Below, in pieces: positions 37,834 through 46,669 of a stretch of DNA of 64,000 nucleotides. The translations under genes and the position numbers were made by a program. Where the stretch lies: positions 1-64,000 of the forward strand of contig PFGG01000009.1 in NCBI GenBank assembly GCA_002783405.1. The letters run 5' to 3'. Under the pieces are notes generated by a model that was not told the origin of the DNA, did no database searches, and was given only the letters and a program-made list of their open reading frames with translations. This DNA comes from a bacterium (Candidatus Blackallbacteria) CG13_big_fil_rev_8_21_14_2_50_49_14. GTDB taxonomy: Bacteria; Cyanobacteriota; Sericytochromatia; UBA7694. Position 1 is the first letter of the stretch, and the number at the start of each line of letters is the position of its first letter.

Positions 37834-38067
37834 TACTTCAAGTTTTGGCACGGTCTGAACCTACTTAATTGTCAGCAGGATAAGAGGAGTGCTATGCTTT
37901 AAGGGCATGCATTTTATTCATATTTTCAGCTTTAACCCGCAAATCAGGGTTTATCTTGTCCCTCCCCAGACGGATTCTCTCGCTGGGACGTTTTCTGTCT
38001 CTCGATTAAGGAACAGATTTTAAGCATGCCATTAGCGCTTTAACAATAATAACTTCCATGGAACCCT
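37834..38067 (+). promoter_or_regulatory. Leader region of the DEAD-box gene
   Basis: With the hairpin before it, this completes a 321-nt gene-free stretch between the TolB-like gene and the helicase. It contains a small hairpin (AACCC and GGGTT around 37937-37955) and the complementary words GGGCATGC (about 37903) and GCATGCC (about 38025), which could close a long-range structure. A structured leader would suit a cold-responsive helicase, but this is only inference. No recognisable riboswitch is seen. Confidence 0.3.
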
Positions 38068-40176
38068 ATGAAATTTTCAGATTTTGATTTACACCCCCCC
38101 TTGCTTCAAGCACTCGATGAAATGGGCTATACAGGCCCCACTCCCATTCAAGAAAAAACGATTCCAACGCTGCTTGAAGGCCGTGATGTCATTGGTTGTG
38201 CCCAAACGGGTACCGGTAAAACTGCGGCTTTTGCCTTGCCTGTTTTGCAAAAGATTAAACCGGGTGCCAGCGCGCATCCCCAGGCTTTGATTATTACGCC
38301 GACACGTGAGTTGGCTGAACAGATTTTTCAGGCCATTCAAGACTATACCCGTTTCATGCCAGTACGTTGTGTTGCTGTGTATGGGGGCGTGCCTTCCCGA
38401 ACTCAGGAATCAGCACTCAAAAAAGGTGTAGATATTGTCGTTGCGACCCCTGGCCGTTTGTTGGATTTGCTGCAAAAACCTTCCTTGCGCCTCTACGACG
38501 TGCGTTTTCTGATTTTAGATGAGGCGGATCGGATGCTGGACATGGGCTTTATACCCGATGTGGAGAATATTGTCAGCTATGTTCCCCGCACCCGGCAAAC
38601 CCTGTTATTTTCTGCCACCATGCCCCCTGAAATTGAAAAATTGGCACGCCGTGTGACCCGCACCCAATCTGCAGAGATGATCGTGATTGGCGAACGCAGT
38701 TCTTCAGCGGATACGGTGACACAGTGGATTTGCAAAGTGGGCGATCGCGAAAAAGAAAGACTCTTGATTTCGCTGCTCAAACAACCCGAAATGACGTCTA
38801 CGATTGTGTTTACCCGTACCAAGCTGGGGTGTGCCGAGCTGAGCCGACGTCTGGAACAGGCGGGTATTTCAGCCATGGCGATTCACTCCAATCTTTCGCA
38901 GGTTCAACGCCAGAATGCCTTGGAACGTTTTAAGCGTGGGGAGTGTGAAATCCTGGTTGCTACCGATATCGCGGCCCGAGGTCTGGATATTGAGCATATT
39001 TCCCATGTCGTCAATTTTGATACCCCGACCCATCCTGAAGATTATGTGCACCGCGTCGGCAGAACAGGCCGCGCTCTGGCCAAAGGAGAGGCGTATACCT
39101 TTGTTTCTCCTGCCGAAATCCGGCATCTGAAAAATATCGAAAAACTGATCAATCGCACCTTGCCTGAATGGTCAGACCAACGTGAAACCCCAAAATTGGA
39201 AACGGAAAAAACCGTTAGTCAGGGAAGTGAGCGCGGGAAAACCACTCACAAAAAATCAGCAGAGACCAAGCCTTCTCAAAAAGCGCAAGAAACAAGGTCT
39301 GTTTCGCCTAAAAAAGAGAGACCGCTCAAAAATACGGGCAAAGCAAAATCTCAGCGCTCGACTGTTGAAGAGGGCGCAGCGCTTCAGGAGAAGAAAAACA
39401 GCACGGCAGCTCGTTCAAAAAAACAGGTGCCTCAGGCAGAGCCTGAAACACCCAAACTGATTGAAGCGGGGAAGGCCCCTGCTCGGCAATTAAAGGCGGG
39501 CAAGGATCCTGAAGCGCAAAAGAAACTCAAACCTGGACCTGCGCGTGACACGCATAAAAAATTGCATCCAGGATCAGAGCCCAAGCTTTTACTTGAAACC
39601 TCGAGTGAACCCGCTCTTTTGCCCTCAACTCAGATTCCAAAACCTGCTTCTGCCAAGAAGTCCCGGAATGCTCAACACCTCCGCAAGCCTGTAAAGGCTG
39701 AGTTGTCCGTGGTTGATCAGGTAAAACATAAAGAAAACCTTGCTGAAAAGGCCCGTCCCACCAAACGCACACCAGAACCCAGCGATTTTAGAGAGCCTTC
39801 CCCTTCAGTAAAATCTGAAAGAGAAGTCGAGCAGAATGTTTCGACACAGACCTTGGGGCCTGCTGCTCAAGAATTGAACCGTCGCAGACAGGCCTCTGAA
39901 CGCGCCCAGAAGCGTACGTCTGTTTCGCGTTTGACGGCCCATACCCAGGCTTCCGCCTCAACCGCAGAACCGCGCTCTGCCTATGGAGAATCAAAACATC
40001 TTTCTCCTCAAGTTTCAGAGCTTTCCCGCCAAACGGTGCGCCAGGAAAAGGCGCCTGTGGCGAATCCTCAAAAAGACTCCTATGCGGCAAGAATGGCGAA
40101 ACAATCGCCTCATTCCAGTCATGCTCCGCGCTTCTTCCGCAGCGAAGAGGATGTGGATTGGTTAGATGAGGAGTAA
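38068..40176 (+). CDS. DEAD-box RNA helicase with long basic low-complexity tail
   Basis: The 702-residue protein has a complete helicase core in residues 1-370. It shows the F and Q motif (TPIQEKTIP), AQTGTGKT (45-52), PTRELAEQ, ATPGR, then DEAD (151-154), SAT, ARGLDIEH and HRVGRTGR (328-335). The core is closest to the RhlE group. The last 330 residues are unusual: Lys, Ser, Pro, Glu and Gln rich, highly charged and without predicted order, with a Trp-containing acidic end (VDWLDEE). Such tails bind RNA or drive condensates in other RhlE-like helicases. It likely serves ribosome assembly or RNA decay. It is monocistronic, with a 321-nt region upstream. Confidence 0.95.
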   Translation: MKFSDFDLHPPLLQALDEMGYTGPTPIQEKTIPTLLEGRDVIGCAQTGTGKTAAFALPVLQKIKPGASAHPQALIITPTRELAEQIFQAIQDYTRFMPVRCVAVYGGVPSRTQESALKKGVDIVVATPGRLLDLLQKPSLRLYDVRFLILDEADRMLDMGFIPDVENIVSYVPRTRQTLLFSATMPPEIEKLARRVTRTQSAEMIVIGERSSSADTVTQWICKVGDREKERLLISLLKQPEMTSTIVFTRTKLGCAELSRRLEQAGISAMAIHSNLSQVQRQNALERFKRGECEILVATDIAARGLDIEHISHVVNFDTPTHPEDYVHRVGRTGRALAKGEAYTFVSPAEIRHLKNIEKLINRTLPEWSDQRETPKLETEKTVSQGSERGKTTHKKSAETKPSQKAQETRSVSPKKERPLKNTGKAKSQRSTVEEGAALQEKKNSTAARSKKQVPQAEPETPKLIEAGKAPARQLKAGKDPEAQKKLKPGPARDTHKKLHPGSEPKLLLETSSEPALLPSTQIPKPASAKKSRNAQHLRKPVKAELSVVDQVKHKENLAEKARPTKRTPEPSDFREPSPSVKSEREVEQNVSTQTLGPAAQELNRRRQASERAQKRTSVSRLTAHTQASASTAEPRSAYGESKHLSPQVSELSRQTVRQEKAPVANPQKDSYAARMAKQSPHSSHAPRFFRSEEDVDWLDEE

Positions 40177-40195
40177 ATCCGCATTGTCTCTGCTC

Positions 40196-40225
40196 TTTGC
40201 ATAATCTTTGCAGGGATTCTATACT
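40196..40225 (+). promoter_or_regulatory. Putative promoter of the multi-propeller gene
   Basis: TTTGCA (40196-40201) and TATACT (40220-40225) are spaced by 18 nt, giving a transcription start near 40233 and a leader of about 50 nt before the ATG at 40285. Confidence 0.5.
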
Positions 40226-40284
40226 AGTAAGATGGGAAAACGCCTTATCTTATCAGAAGAATGCGGTTTAGAACGTTAAATTAA

Positions 40285-43200
40285 ATGTCGATAGCCAGTC
40301 CTGAAGACCTTAAATTGATCGAAAAGTTAATTCAACGTGGCTTGGTTGAACGTGCCACTTTGGTGGGCATGCTTGAGGCTCAGAAAAAAGCGTTTGAAGA
40401 GTCGCACCGTACTTTGTCAGGGACGCTTTATCAATTGGAGCCAGAAACAGGGCTTTTGCGGGTCAGTGATTTGGCTTCGAAACAGGAGCTTGCTGTTTAT
40501 CCGCTTTCTGCAAGTTTAACGGGTTCACAGTGGGCCCCCTGGGCAACCCATCGTCTCTTGGTAAAAGAAGACGATGGCACTCAACTTTTTTCTGTTCCTC
40601 TTGAAAAAGAGGCGACAGCTGGTTTGGTTCTGTCGCGTGAAGGCGCTTGGGTTTTGACCCAGGAAGGGCTGCAGGCAGATTGGCTTGGTTATGGTCGTAG
40701 CAGTCTTTTTCCGGGAAACTTACGCGACAGAAATCAAACAGGACCTTGGGATTTATTCTTTGCTGCAGATGATTCACTTTTTGCCTTGGCCGATCGTGGC
40801 GCGGGGACTGTGGATGTCTTTTCAACTCAAAACCATCATAAACTTGCCCATTTTCAAGTGCGGCCTGCGGGCAGTCATTCAGGGCTGAACGTGGCCTTTG
40901 ATTTGCGTGATCAACGTTTGATCATGACAGACAATACCTCAACGGTTTTGCATGTGGGGAATATCGCCACGGGTCAAATTGAGCAGATCAAGCCGGGTTT
41001 GGGCATGTTGGGCAATCTGGTCATGGCCCCTGATTTTGAACACCTCTATCTATTAACTTTGAAGCCCGCTCAAGAATTGCTTTATTTAAAAATTTCGACC
41101 TGGTCTGTCAGCAAAAGAATTCCATTGAAAGGAGATCTCTTTCGAAATCAAAGTGAAGTTCCCAGCGATTTACTCCAGCTTTCTCCGAATCAAAGGTTCT
41201 TGCTGGTGATGACTTTCCAAAATGCTCCTGATCCCCTCACCCCTGTTGTCTCGGTGATTGATACAGCACAGGTGAAAACACTGCGTCGCTATGCCTTGAA
41301 AGACGGTTCAAGACCCTGTCAGATTTTATTTGCCCGACCCAACCCACTTCAATCCTATTCCCAAAAAAATCTCAAGCAAATGCTCTTAGAGTCTGGGTTG
41401 GTCAATGAGCAGACTTTGTTCTCCCTAGAGCAGCCAGAAATTGAAATGATTCCGCCCCCTGTACTGCATCCTTCAGATTTGCATCAACCCCAAGAATTTG
41501 TGCCTCCGCCTGTTCTGAGCCCCCCGGTGGTGGCCCGAAAGCCTATGCCTGGACCCGTTGCTCCGGCTCCCGCGCAAGCTGAGCCGCTTCCCCCTGCTCC
41601 GCCTGAGCCTGAAGCTGTAAAGGCACCGTCAAAACCCAGTGCCTCAGAAATCAGCCTGGGCCCTGAAACAGAAAGCCTGATCGCAAAACTTTTGGCTGAA
41701 TATTTTAAGCTGGAAACGGGCCTGGAAATCATGGACTTTCCCCGTCCTTGGAAGTTACTGCAGGAAGAAGCTGTCCGGATTCGTCCGATTTTGGAAAAAT
41801 CCTTTGATGTGCCTGTGGAACTTGAGAAACTGCATGAGGGGCGCAGTCTGAAAATGACCTTGCGCCGCAGGGCGGTTGTGCTCAGACAGGAGCAGGAAAG
41901 CTGGTTAAAAGAACATCCTGATCCGATCGTGCCTTTGCAATGTCCGCTTTGTCAGCAGAATCTGATGAATCATTGGGAATGTCAGGTCTGTGGCTATGAG
42001 CTTGAAAACGCCTTGCGCAGTTTTAAGGCTCGGATTGCTTCTGCTGAGGCGACGACTGAACTTGAAAATGGCAATTTTGTTTTGCCCGATCCACAGGGCT
42101 TGCGCATCCTTGAACTGAATTCCCGCAAAGAAATTGTCTGGCAATTGGATCCTGATCAGCTTTCCTGTGAGTTTCCCAGAGATGCAGTGCGTATGCCGGA
42201 TGAACGCCTTTTGGTAGCAGACAGCCACCGCCATCAAATTTATGAAGTGGGATTAAAGGGCAAAATTCATTGGTCGATGAAAACCTTTGAATCAGAAACC
42301 CATCGCTTGAAAAATCCTGTAAAAATCAGTTGGCGGCGTACCTCCTCAGGTGAGCTGCGTTATTTGATTGTGGATCAGGGCAATCACCGCGTACTTGAAA
42401 TTGATCATGAAAGTCAGATTTGCTGGAGCTTTGGGGAACAGGGCGTGTCAGGAGACGATACTGCGCATTTGGATTCTCCGACGGATCTTCAATTTACCCC
42501 TGATCGCACCTGGTTGATTACCGATGCGAACAATGGCAGGGTTTTGGAATTGGGGGAAGAAGGTGAACTTGAACAGATTTTTGAGCGCGAGTCCTATGGT
42601 TTGCTGCGACCGGTTTGCGCCCAACGTCTTTGGAATGGGCATACGTTGATTGTCGATGCTGAAGCCTATCAGATTCTGGAATTGGATCCCTTGGGGGTGG
42701 TCAAAGAGCGGATTACTTACTATAAAACAGGCATGCCCACTGAGCTGCGCTTGCTCGAGCCCTCCCGCTTGATTCGTTTGCCCAATCAAGATCTTATACT
42801 CTATAACGATCGCAAGGCGATACAAATCTTGCCGCTGCAAAAAAAATTAATTTGGTTTTCAACCCTTGATAAACTTCAGCTTGAAGCTGCCAAACGATCG
42901 GAGTATAAGCCTGAATCAGCAGAAGCCCCTCCCCTTCAGAGCCAAGAGTCTCCAACCCGTGAAATTCCTGTTCAGGCAGCAGTTGAACCGCTTGTGCCAA
43001 CTCCCGCAGCCCCTAAAGATGCTGGGGCCAAGTTTCGCAGAGTTTCAGCCCAAGAACGGCTTCAGGCTTTAATTCAACGCCCAACTGCACCCAAGGCACA
43101 TTTGGAGAGTTTTGATCATTCTGTGGTCTATACCCGCGAGGGAGCAAGCCTGACTGAACATTCTCCCTATTTAATTGATCAGCGCCACAACGGGATTGTC

Positions 43201-44343
43201 AGAATAGATCGCAAGGGCCGTGTGATTTGGCATTTTGGTTATGATCTCGAGCAAAGACTTTCGCGTCCTCAATTTTTGCAGGTCACTTCTCACTCGCTCG
43301 TGATTGCAGACACGGGCAATAACCGGGTGATCGAAGTTTCGCGCCTGGATAAAGAGCTTCTGAATGAAATCAAGGGGCCGGTCAGTCGTCGTTTGAATCA
43401 TCCCCGATCGGCGATGCTGCTCAAGAATGGGAATTATTTAATCGCCGATCAATACAATCAGCGTTTGGTTGAAATTACACCCGATAATCAGACTGTTTGG
43501 GGATTTAAGCGCGATGAGCTGATTGCCTCGCCGCAGTATGCTGAAGAATTGCCCGATGGTAGCATTCTCTTTTGTGATGCCCTTTTGAACCGGGTGACGA
43601 TTATTCACCGCTCGGGTCTGGTGAAATGGTTTTATGGCAATCCCATCAAAGGCAAGGGTCAATTGCCAGGAAAACAGGATCGTCTTTTTGGGCCTGGATA
43701 CGCGACCCGTCTTGAAAATGGGAATTTTCTGATTGCCGATACGCGGCACCATCGGGTCTTAGAAATTAATCCAGAAGGTAAATTAATTTGGGAGTATTAT
43801 GGGCATGCCCGCAGCAACCGTTTAAACCCGACCTGGTTGGCGCGTTTGGAAAATGGCAATACGCTGGTTTCATTTTTTAACCATACCCGTCTGGTGGAAC
43901 TGAGCCCTAAAAATGCCTCTGTTTGGTCGTATACCCTGGGCAAAGATGTTTTTCAACCCCCTGTAGCAGGTGATGAGGATACCTTGGTGCAGCATGAGGT
44001 TGAAGAAATCCAAACCTTTTACAATGCGGCTGATCGTCGGGTGATCCAAACCGCTCAAGCCAGTGGGCAAGAAGTGGTGGAGTTGCATATCGAACTGATG
44101 GATGGCGTACAAATGAAGTCTGTTCGTGCTTCTTTGATTATGATGCAGGTAGAAGAGTTTGGCATGGTGATTAAGTCTTTCCCCCCCCCTGAGGATTTAC
44201 TGGCAGATCGCTTTGGGCGCCACTTGGTTTTGACCTGTTCCCTCTACAAGCAATTTGATCGCGATCAAGTAGCTCACAAAGTCAGCGGCATTGCTGAAGT
44301 GCTTGAGGTCTTTGCCCACGACCCCGATTTAAACATCCATTAA
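40285..44343 (+). CDS. Giant multi-propeller protein with central zinc ribbon, unknown function
   Basis: This is the longest protein of the window (1352 residues). There is no signal peptide, so it is probably cytoplasmic. Layout: a helical start (1-50); a first propeller-like region (about 55-360); a Pro-rich linker (about 395-465); a small alpha/beta region (about 465-545); a zinc ribbon with Cys553, 556, 566 and 569; a second propeller (about 580-860); a second linker; a third propeller (about 940-1240); and a C-terminal domain of about 90 residues (VVELHIELMDG...). Blades of propellers two and three share the pattern LENGNFLIADTRHHRVLEI and Trp-rich strands (IVWQL, VIWHFG), as in arylsulfotransferase/NHL-type repeats. 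No catalytic motif is recognised. A large scaffold or sensor is likely. Confidence 0.82.
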   Translation: MSIASPEDLKLIEKLIQRGLVERATLVGMLEAQKKAFEESHRTLSGTLYQLEPETGLLRVSDLASKQELAVYPLSASLTGSQWAPWATHRLLVKEDDGTQLFSVPLEKEATAGLVLSREGAWVLTQEGLQADWLGYGRSSLFPGNLRDRNQTGPWDLFFAADDSLFALADRGAGTVDVFSTQNHHKLAHFQVRPAGSHSGLNVAFDLRDQRLIMTDNTSTVLHVGNIATGQIEQIKPGLGMLGNLVMAPDFEHLYLLTLKPAQELLYLKISTWSVSKRIPLKGDLFRNQSEVPSDLLQLSPNQRFLLVMTFQNAPDPLTPVVSVIDTAQVKTLRRYALKDGSRPCQILFARPNPLQSYSQKNLKQMLLESGLVNEQTLFSLEQPEIEMIPPPVLHPSDLHQPQEFVPPPVLSPPVVARKPMPGPVAPAPAQAEPLPPAPPEPEAVKAPSKPSASEISLGPETESLIAKLLAEYFKLETGLEIMDFPRPWKLLQEEAVRIRPILEKSFDVPVELEKLHEGRSLKMTLRRRAVVLRQEQESWLKEHPDPIVPLQCPLCQQNLMNHWECQVCGYELENALRSFKARIASAEATTELENGNFVLPDPQGLRILELNSRKEIVWQLDPDQLSCEFPRDAVRMPDERLLVADSHRHQIYEVGLKGKIHWSMKTFESETHRLKNPVKISWRRTSSGELRYLIVDQGNHRVLEIDHESQICWSFGEQGVSGDDTAHLDSPTDLQFTPDRTWLITDANNGRVLELGEEGELEQIFERESYGLLRPVCAQRLWNGHTLIVDAEAYQILELDPLGVVKERITYYKTGMPTELRLLEPSRLIRLPNQDLILYNDRKAIQILPLQKKLIWFSTLDKLQLEAAKRSEYKPESAEAPPLQSQESPTREIPVQAAVEPLVPTPAAPKDAGAKFRRVSAQERLQALIQRPTAPKAHLESFDHSVVYTREGASLTEHSPYLIDQRHNGIVRIDRKGRVIWHFGYDLEQRLSRPQFLQVTSHSLVIADTGNNRVIEVSRLDKELLNEIKGPVSRRLNHPRSAMLLKNGNYLIADQYNQRLVEITPDNQTVWGFKRDELIASPQYAEELPDGSILFCDALLNRVTIIHRSGLVKWFYGNPIKGKGQLPGKQDRLFGPGYATRLENGNFLIADTRHHRVLEINPEGKLIWEYYGHARSNRLNPTWLARLENGNTLVSFFNHTRLVELSPKNASVWSYTLGKDVFQPPVAGDEDTLVQHEVEEIQTFYNAADRRVIQTAQASGQEVVELHIELMDGVQMKSVRASLIMMQVEEFGMVIKSFPPPEDLLADRFGRHLVLTCSLYKQFDRDQVAHKVSGIAEVLEVFAHDPDLNIH

Positions 44344-44353
44344 ATATTCTTAA

Positions 44354-44387
44354 AAAAGCCCCTGCTGAATTTTCAGCAGGGGCTTTT
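44354..44387. terminator. Bidirectional Rho-independent terminator
   Basis: A perfect 15-bp stem (44354-44368 with 44373-44387) with a 4-nt ATTT loop is flanked by A on one side and T on the other. It lies between two convergent genes (multi-propeller gene and mmsA) and can stop transcripts from both sides. Confidence 0.95.
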
Positions 44388-44399
44388 GAATCAGAATGA

Positions 44400-45842
44400 T
44401 TAGAGCCAGCGGCTGATCACGACTTTGCGTTCTGTATAGAATTCAATCCCGTGTTTGCCATGGGCTTTCAGATCACCAAAGAAGGATTGCTTGGTGCCTC
44501 CAAAATTGAAGAAGGACATGGGCGCTGCCACGCCAATATTGATACCCATCATGCTGGGAGAAACGTTATAGCAGAATTCACGGGCCCATTTCCCATTCTG
44601 GGTAAAAATCGAAGTGGTATTTGCCAATTCATGTTTCTCGATAATGGCAATGGCTTCATCCAGGCTCTCAGCCTTGATCAGGCAGAGCACAGGGCCAAAG
44701 ACTTCCTCTTTGCCGATCGTCATTTCGGGGGTGACTTTGTCAAAAACGGTGGGCCCCAGGAAATATCCCTTGCTGTTTTCATAGCCAATACGGCCATCCA
44801 GCAAGAGTTCTGCTCCTTCTGCAACCCCTTTTTCGATATAGCCGATCACGCGTTCTTTGTGGCCTTTTGAAATCACGGGGCCCATCAGCACGCCCTCTTC
44901 CAGACCATTGCCGACTTTGATTTCCTTGGCTTTTGCCACCAGGCGATCTTTGAAAATTTCGTAGGCCTGGCCGACGAGAATCAGGGTGGCTCCAGCCAGG
45001 CAGCGTTCGCCCGCACAACCAAAGCACGAATCGGAGAGAATTTGGGTGGTCATTTCAGGTTCTGCATCGGGCATGACAACCAGGAAATTCTTGGCGCCGC
45101 CTAAAGCCTGAACCCGTTTGTGGTGGCGGGTGCCTGTTTCATAGACATGTTTGGCCACAGGGGTTGAACCGACGAAAGAAACCCCAACGATATCGGGATG
45201 CTCGCACAGGCCATTGACCATCTCTTTGGCGCCATGCACCATTTGAATTACACCTTTGGGCAAGCCTGTCTGGTGCCAGAGTTCAAACATGCGCTGTTGG
45301 GTCAGGGGGACTTGTTCAGAGGGCTTCAGCACAAAGGTATTTCCCGTGGCAATCGCATAGGGCATGAACCAGAGGGGCACCATGGCTGGGAAATTAAAGG
45401 GCGTAATGGCGCCATAGACACCCATCGCGCGGCGGGTGGATACACAGTCAATACCACGGCCAACGTCTTCAAGGGTTTCACCCTGCATCAGGCTGGGAAT
45501 CCCACAGGCCACATCCAGATTGTCAATCCCGCGGCGCACATCCCCTTGCGCTTCAGCAAAGGTTTTTCCGTGCTCCTGGGTGACCAGGGTCGCGATTTCA
45601 TCGAAATGTTCTTCCATCAAATTTTTAAAACGGAAGATATATTTCGCGCGCTCAGCAGGAGGGGTTCGACGCCAGCTGGGAAATGCGGCTTTGGCAGAAG
45701 CCACGGCGGCATCCAGATCTGCTCGGTTGCTCAGGGGAACCTGGGCCAAAACCTCTTCGGTGGCGGGATTGATGACATCCAGAACTTCGCTGGAAGATGA
45801 GGGGACAAATTCCCCATGTATATAATTACGCAAAACTTGCAT
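44400..45842 (-). CDS. mmsA: Methylmalonate-semialdehyde dehydrogenase (CoA-acylating)
   Basis: The 480-residue aldehyde dehydrogenase matches the MmsA/IolA group. The signs are ITPFNFPAMVPLWFMPYAIA, LKPSEQVPLT, then VGSTPVAKHVY and the catalytic cysteine in CFGCAGERCLAG. The group hallmark is a missing general-base Glu in that segment. It converts methylmalonate semialdehyde to propionyl-CoA or malonate semialdehyde to acetyl-CoA, in valine, inositol or beta-alanine breakdown. AGAGG eight bases before the ATG is the ribosome-binding site. No other valine or inositol catabolic gene is adjacent, although an acyl-CoA dehydrogenase lies at 55 kb. Confidence 0.95.
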   Translation of the reverse strand: MQVLRNYIHGEFVPSSSSEVLDVINPATEEVLAQVPLSNRADLDAAVASAKAAFPSWRRTPPAERAKYIFRFKNLMEEHFDEIATLVTQEHGKTFAEAQGDVRRGIDNLDVACGIPSLMQGETLEDVGRGIDCVSTRRAMGVYGAITPFNFPAMVPLWFMPYAIATGNTFVLKPSEQVPLTQQRMFELWHQTGLPKGVIQMVHGAKEMVNGLCEHPDIVGVSFVGSTPVAKHVYETGTRHHKRVQALGGAKNFLVVMPDAEPEMTTQILSDSCFGCAGERCLAGATLILVGQAYEIFKDRLVAKAKEIKVGNGLEEGVLMGPVISKGHKERVIGYIEKGVAEGAELLLDGRIGYENSKGYFLGPTVFDKVTPEMTIGKEEVFGPVLCLIKAESLDEAIAIIEKHELANTTSIFTQNGKWAREFCYNVSPSMMGINIGVAAPMSFFNFGGTKQSFFGDLKAHGKHGIEFYTERKVVISRWL

Positions 45843-46082
45843 GGAACTACCTCTCAGGTCATTACGGGTAAATTACAGACCTCGGTCTGTTGAATCGGGG
45901 GAATTTTGTTCTGGTGGATAGGGAGCACGATGCCCGAATGCCTTTATTTTAGCAAGTCTGCGGACAAAAGTAAATATCAGGTAATTAAAACTTTAATTTT
46001 AGAATAAGCTTTTGCCATGATGCGCATTCTGAGTGCTTTAGAGACGATAACTAGCTTATCAATTCTCGGGAGTAATTGAGCC

Positions 46083-46592
46083 ATGGCCATTACCGCAATT
46101 CAACAGACACAAGTGATCAGCAAACCGCAGGAAGCTTCACGTAAACCGGAATCTCAACAAAGTCAGGCAGATAAACCTTTGGCAAGTATGGGAACGGATC
46201 AGGTCACGCTACAAAGCAAAGGCTCTGTCAGTCCGATAATCACCATTTCAGGCGGTGCCTTTGCGGGCAGTCTGGTGGGGGCTGCAACAGGAGGCTTGTT
46301 AATGGGGGCCGGGGATTTGTTCCTGGGCGGTGCACAAAGCGTGAAACAGGCCACGGCTTTTGGCGGGGGCTTTGGTGCAGTTGCCGGTTTTATCAGCGGG
46401 GGGGTGGTTGCCAATCTGACCGATTCCAAGCTCAAAGCAACGCTGTTTGGTGCGATTTCGGGTGCCGGTATTGGAGCTGTTGCTGGGGGCGCCATGGCAA
46501 AAAATCTTCCTGCAGCTTTGATCTCAGGGGGCGTAGGCGCTGTCTCTGGTGGGGTCAGTGCCTTTATGACCTCCAAGTGGTTGGGGCATTAA
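46083..46592 (+). CDS. Glycine-zipper membrane protein
   Basis: The 169-residue protein has a polar, Gln/Ser-rich N-terminus (1-48) followed by four hydrophobic, glycine-rich segments (about 50-75, 90-110, 122-140, 145-160). They show GxxxG patterns such as GGAFAGSLVGAATGG and GAISGAGIGAVAGG. This fits a membrane-inserted glycine-zipper protein, which may oligomerise. There is no cleavable signal peptide. Function is unknown; relatives of this type include OmpA-linked zippers and pore formers. An inverted repeat stands between it and the next gene. Confidence 0.72.
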   Translation: MAITAIQQTQVISKPQEASRKPESQQSQADKPLASMGTDQVTLQSKGSVSPIITISGGAFAGSLVGAATGGLLMGAGDLFLGGAQSVKQATAFGGGFGAVAGFISGGVVANLTDSKLKATLFGAISGAGIGAVAGGAMAKNLPAALISGGVGAVSGGVSAFMTSKWLGH

Positions 46593-46614
46593 TTCGCAGA
46601 AAGATCGTGATGAT

Positions 46615-46646
46615 ACCATTCTCAGGCAGATCTGTCTGAGAATGGT
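46615..46646 (+). repeat. Near-perfect 16-bp inverted repeat before the CsgG-like/TPR gene
   Basis: ACCATTCTCAGGCAGA is followed directly by TCTGTCTGAGAATGGT, its inverse complement but for one base, which still pairs as G-U in RNA. It lies 22 nt after a stop and 24 nt before the next ATG. No T run follows, so a standard terminator is unlikely. It may be an RNA hairpin or an operator. Confidence 0.55.
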
Positions 46647-46669
46647 GAGATTGAGAAAGAAACAATAAA

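Noticed and set aside
45198-45800. Open frame of 200 codons on the plus strand inside mmsA
   Set aside because: The dehydrogenase on the other strand is complete and well conserved, so this is a codon-bias shadow.
46615-46646. Reading the inverted repeat as a Rho-independent terminator
   Set aside because: No T run follows on either strand, and the arms abut without a loop.
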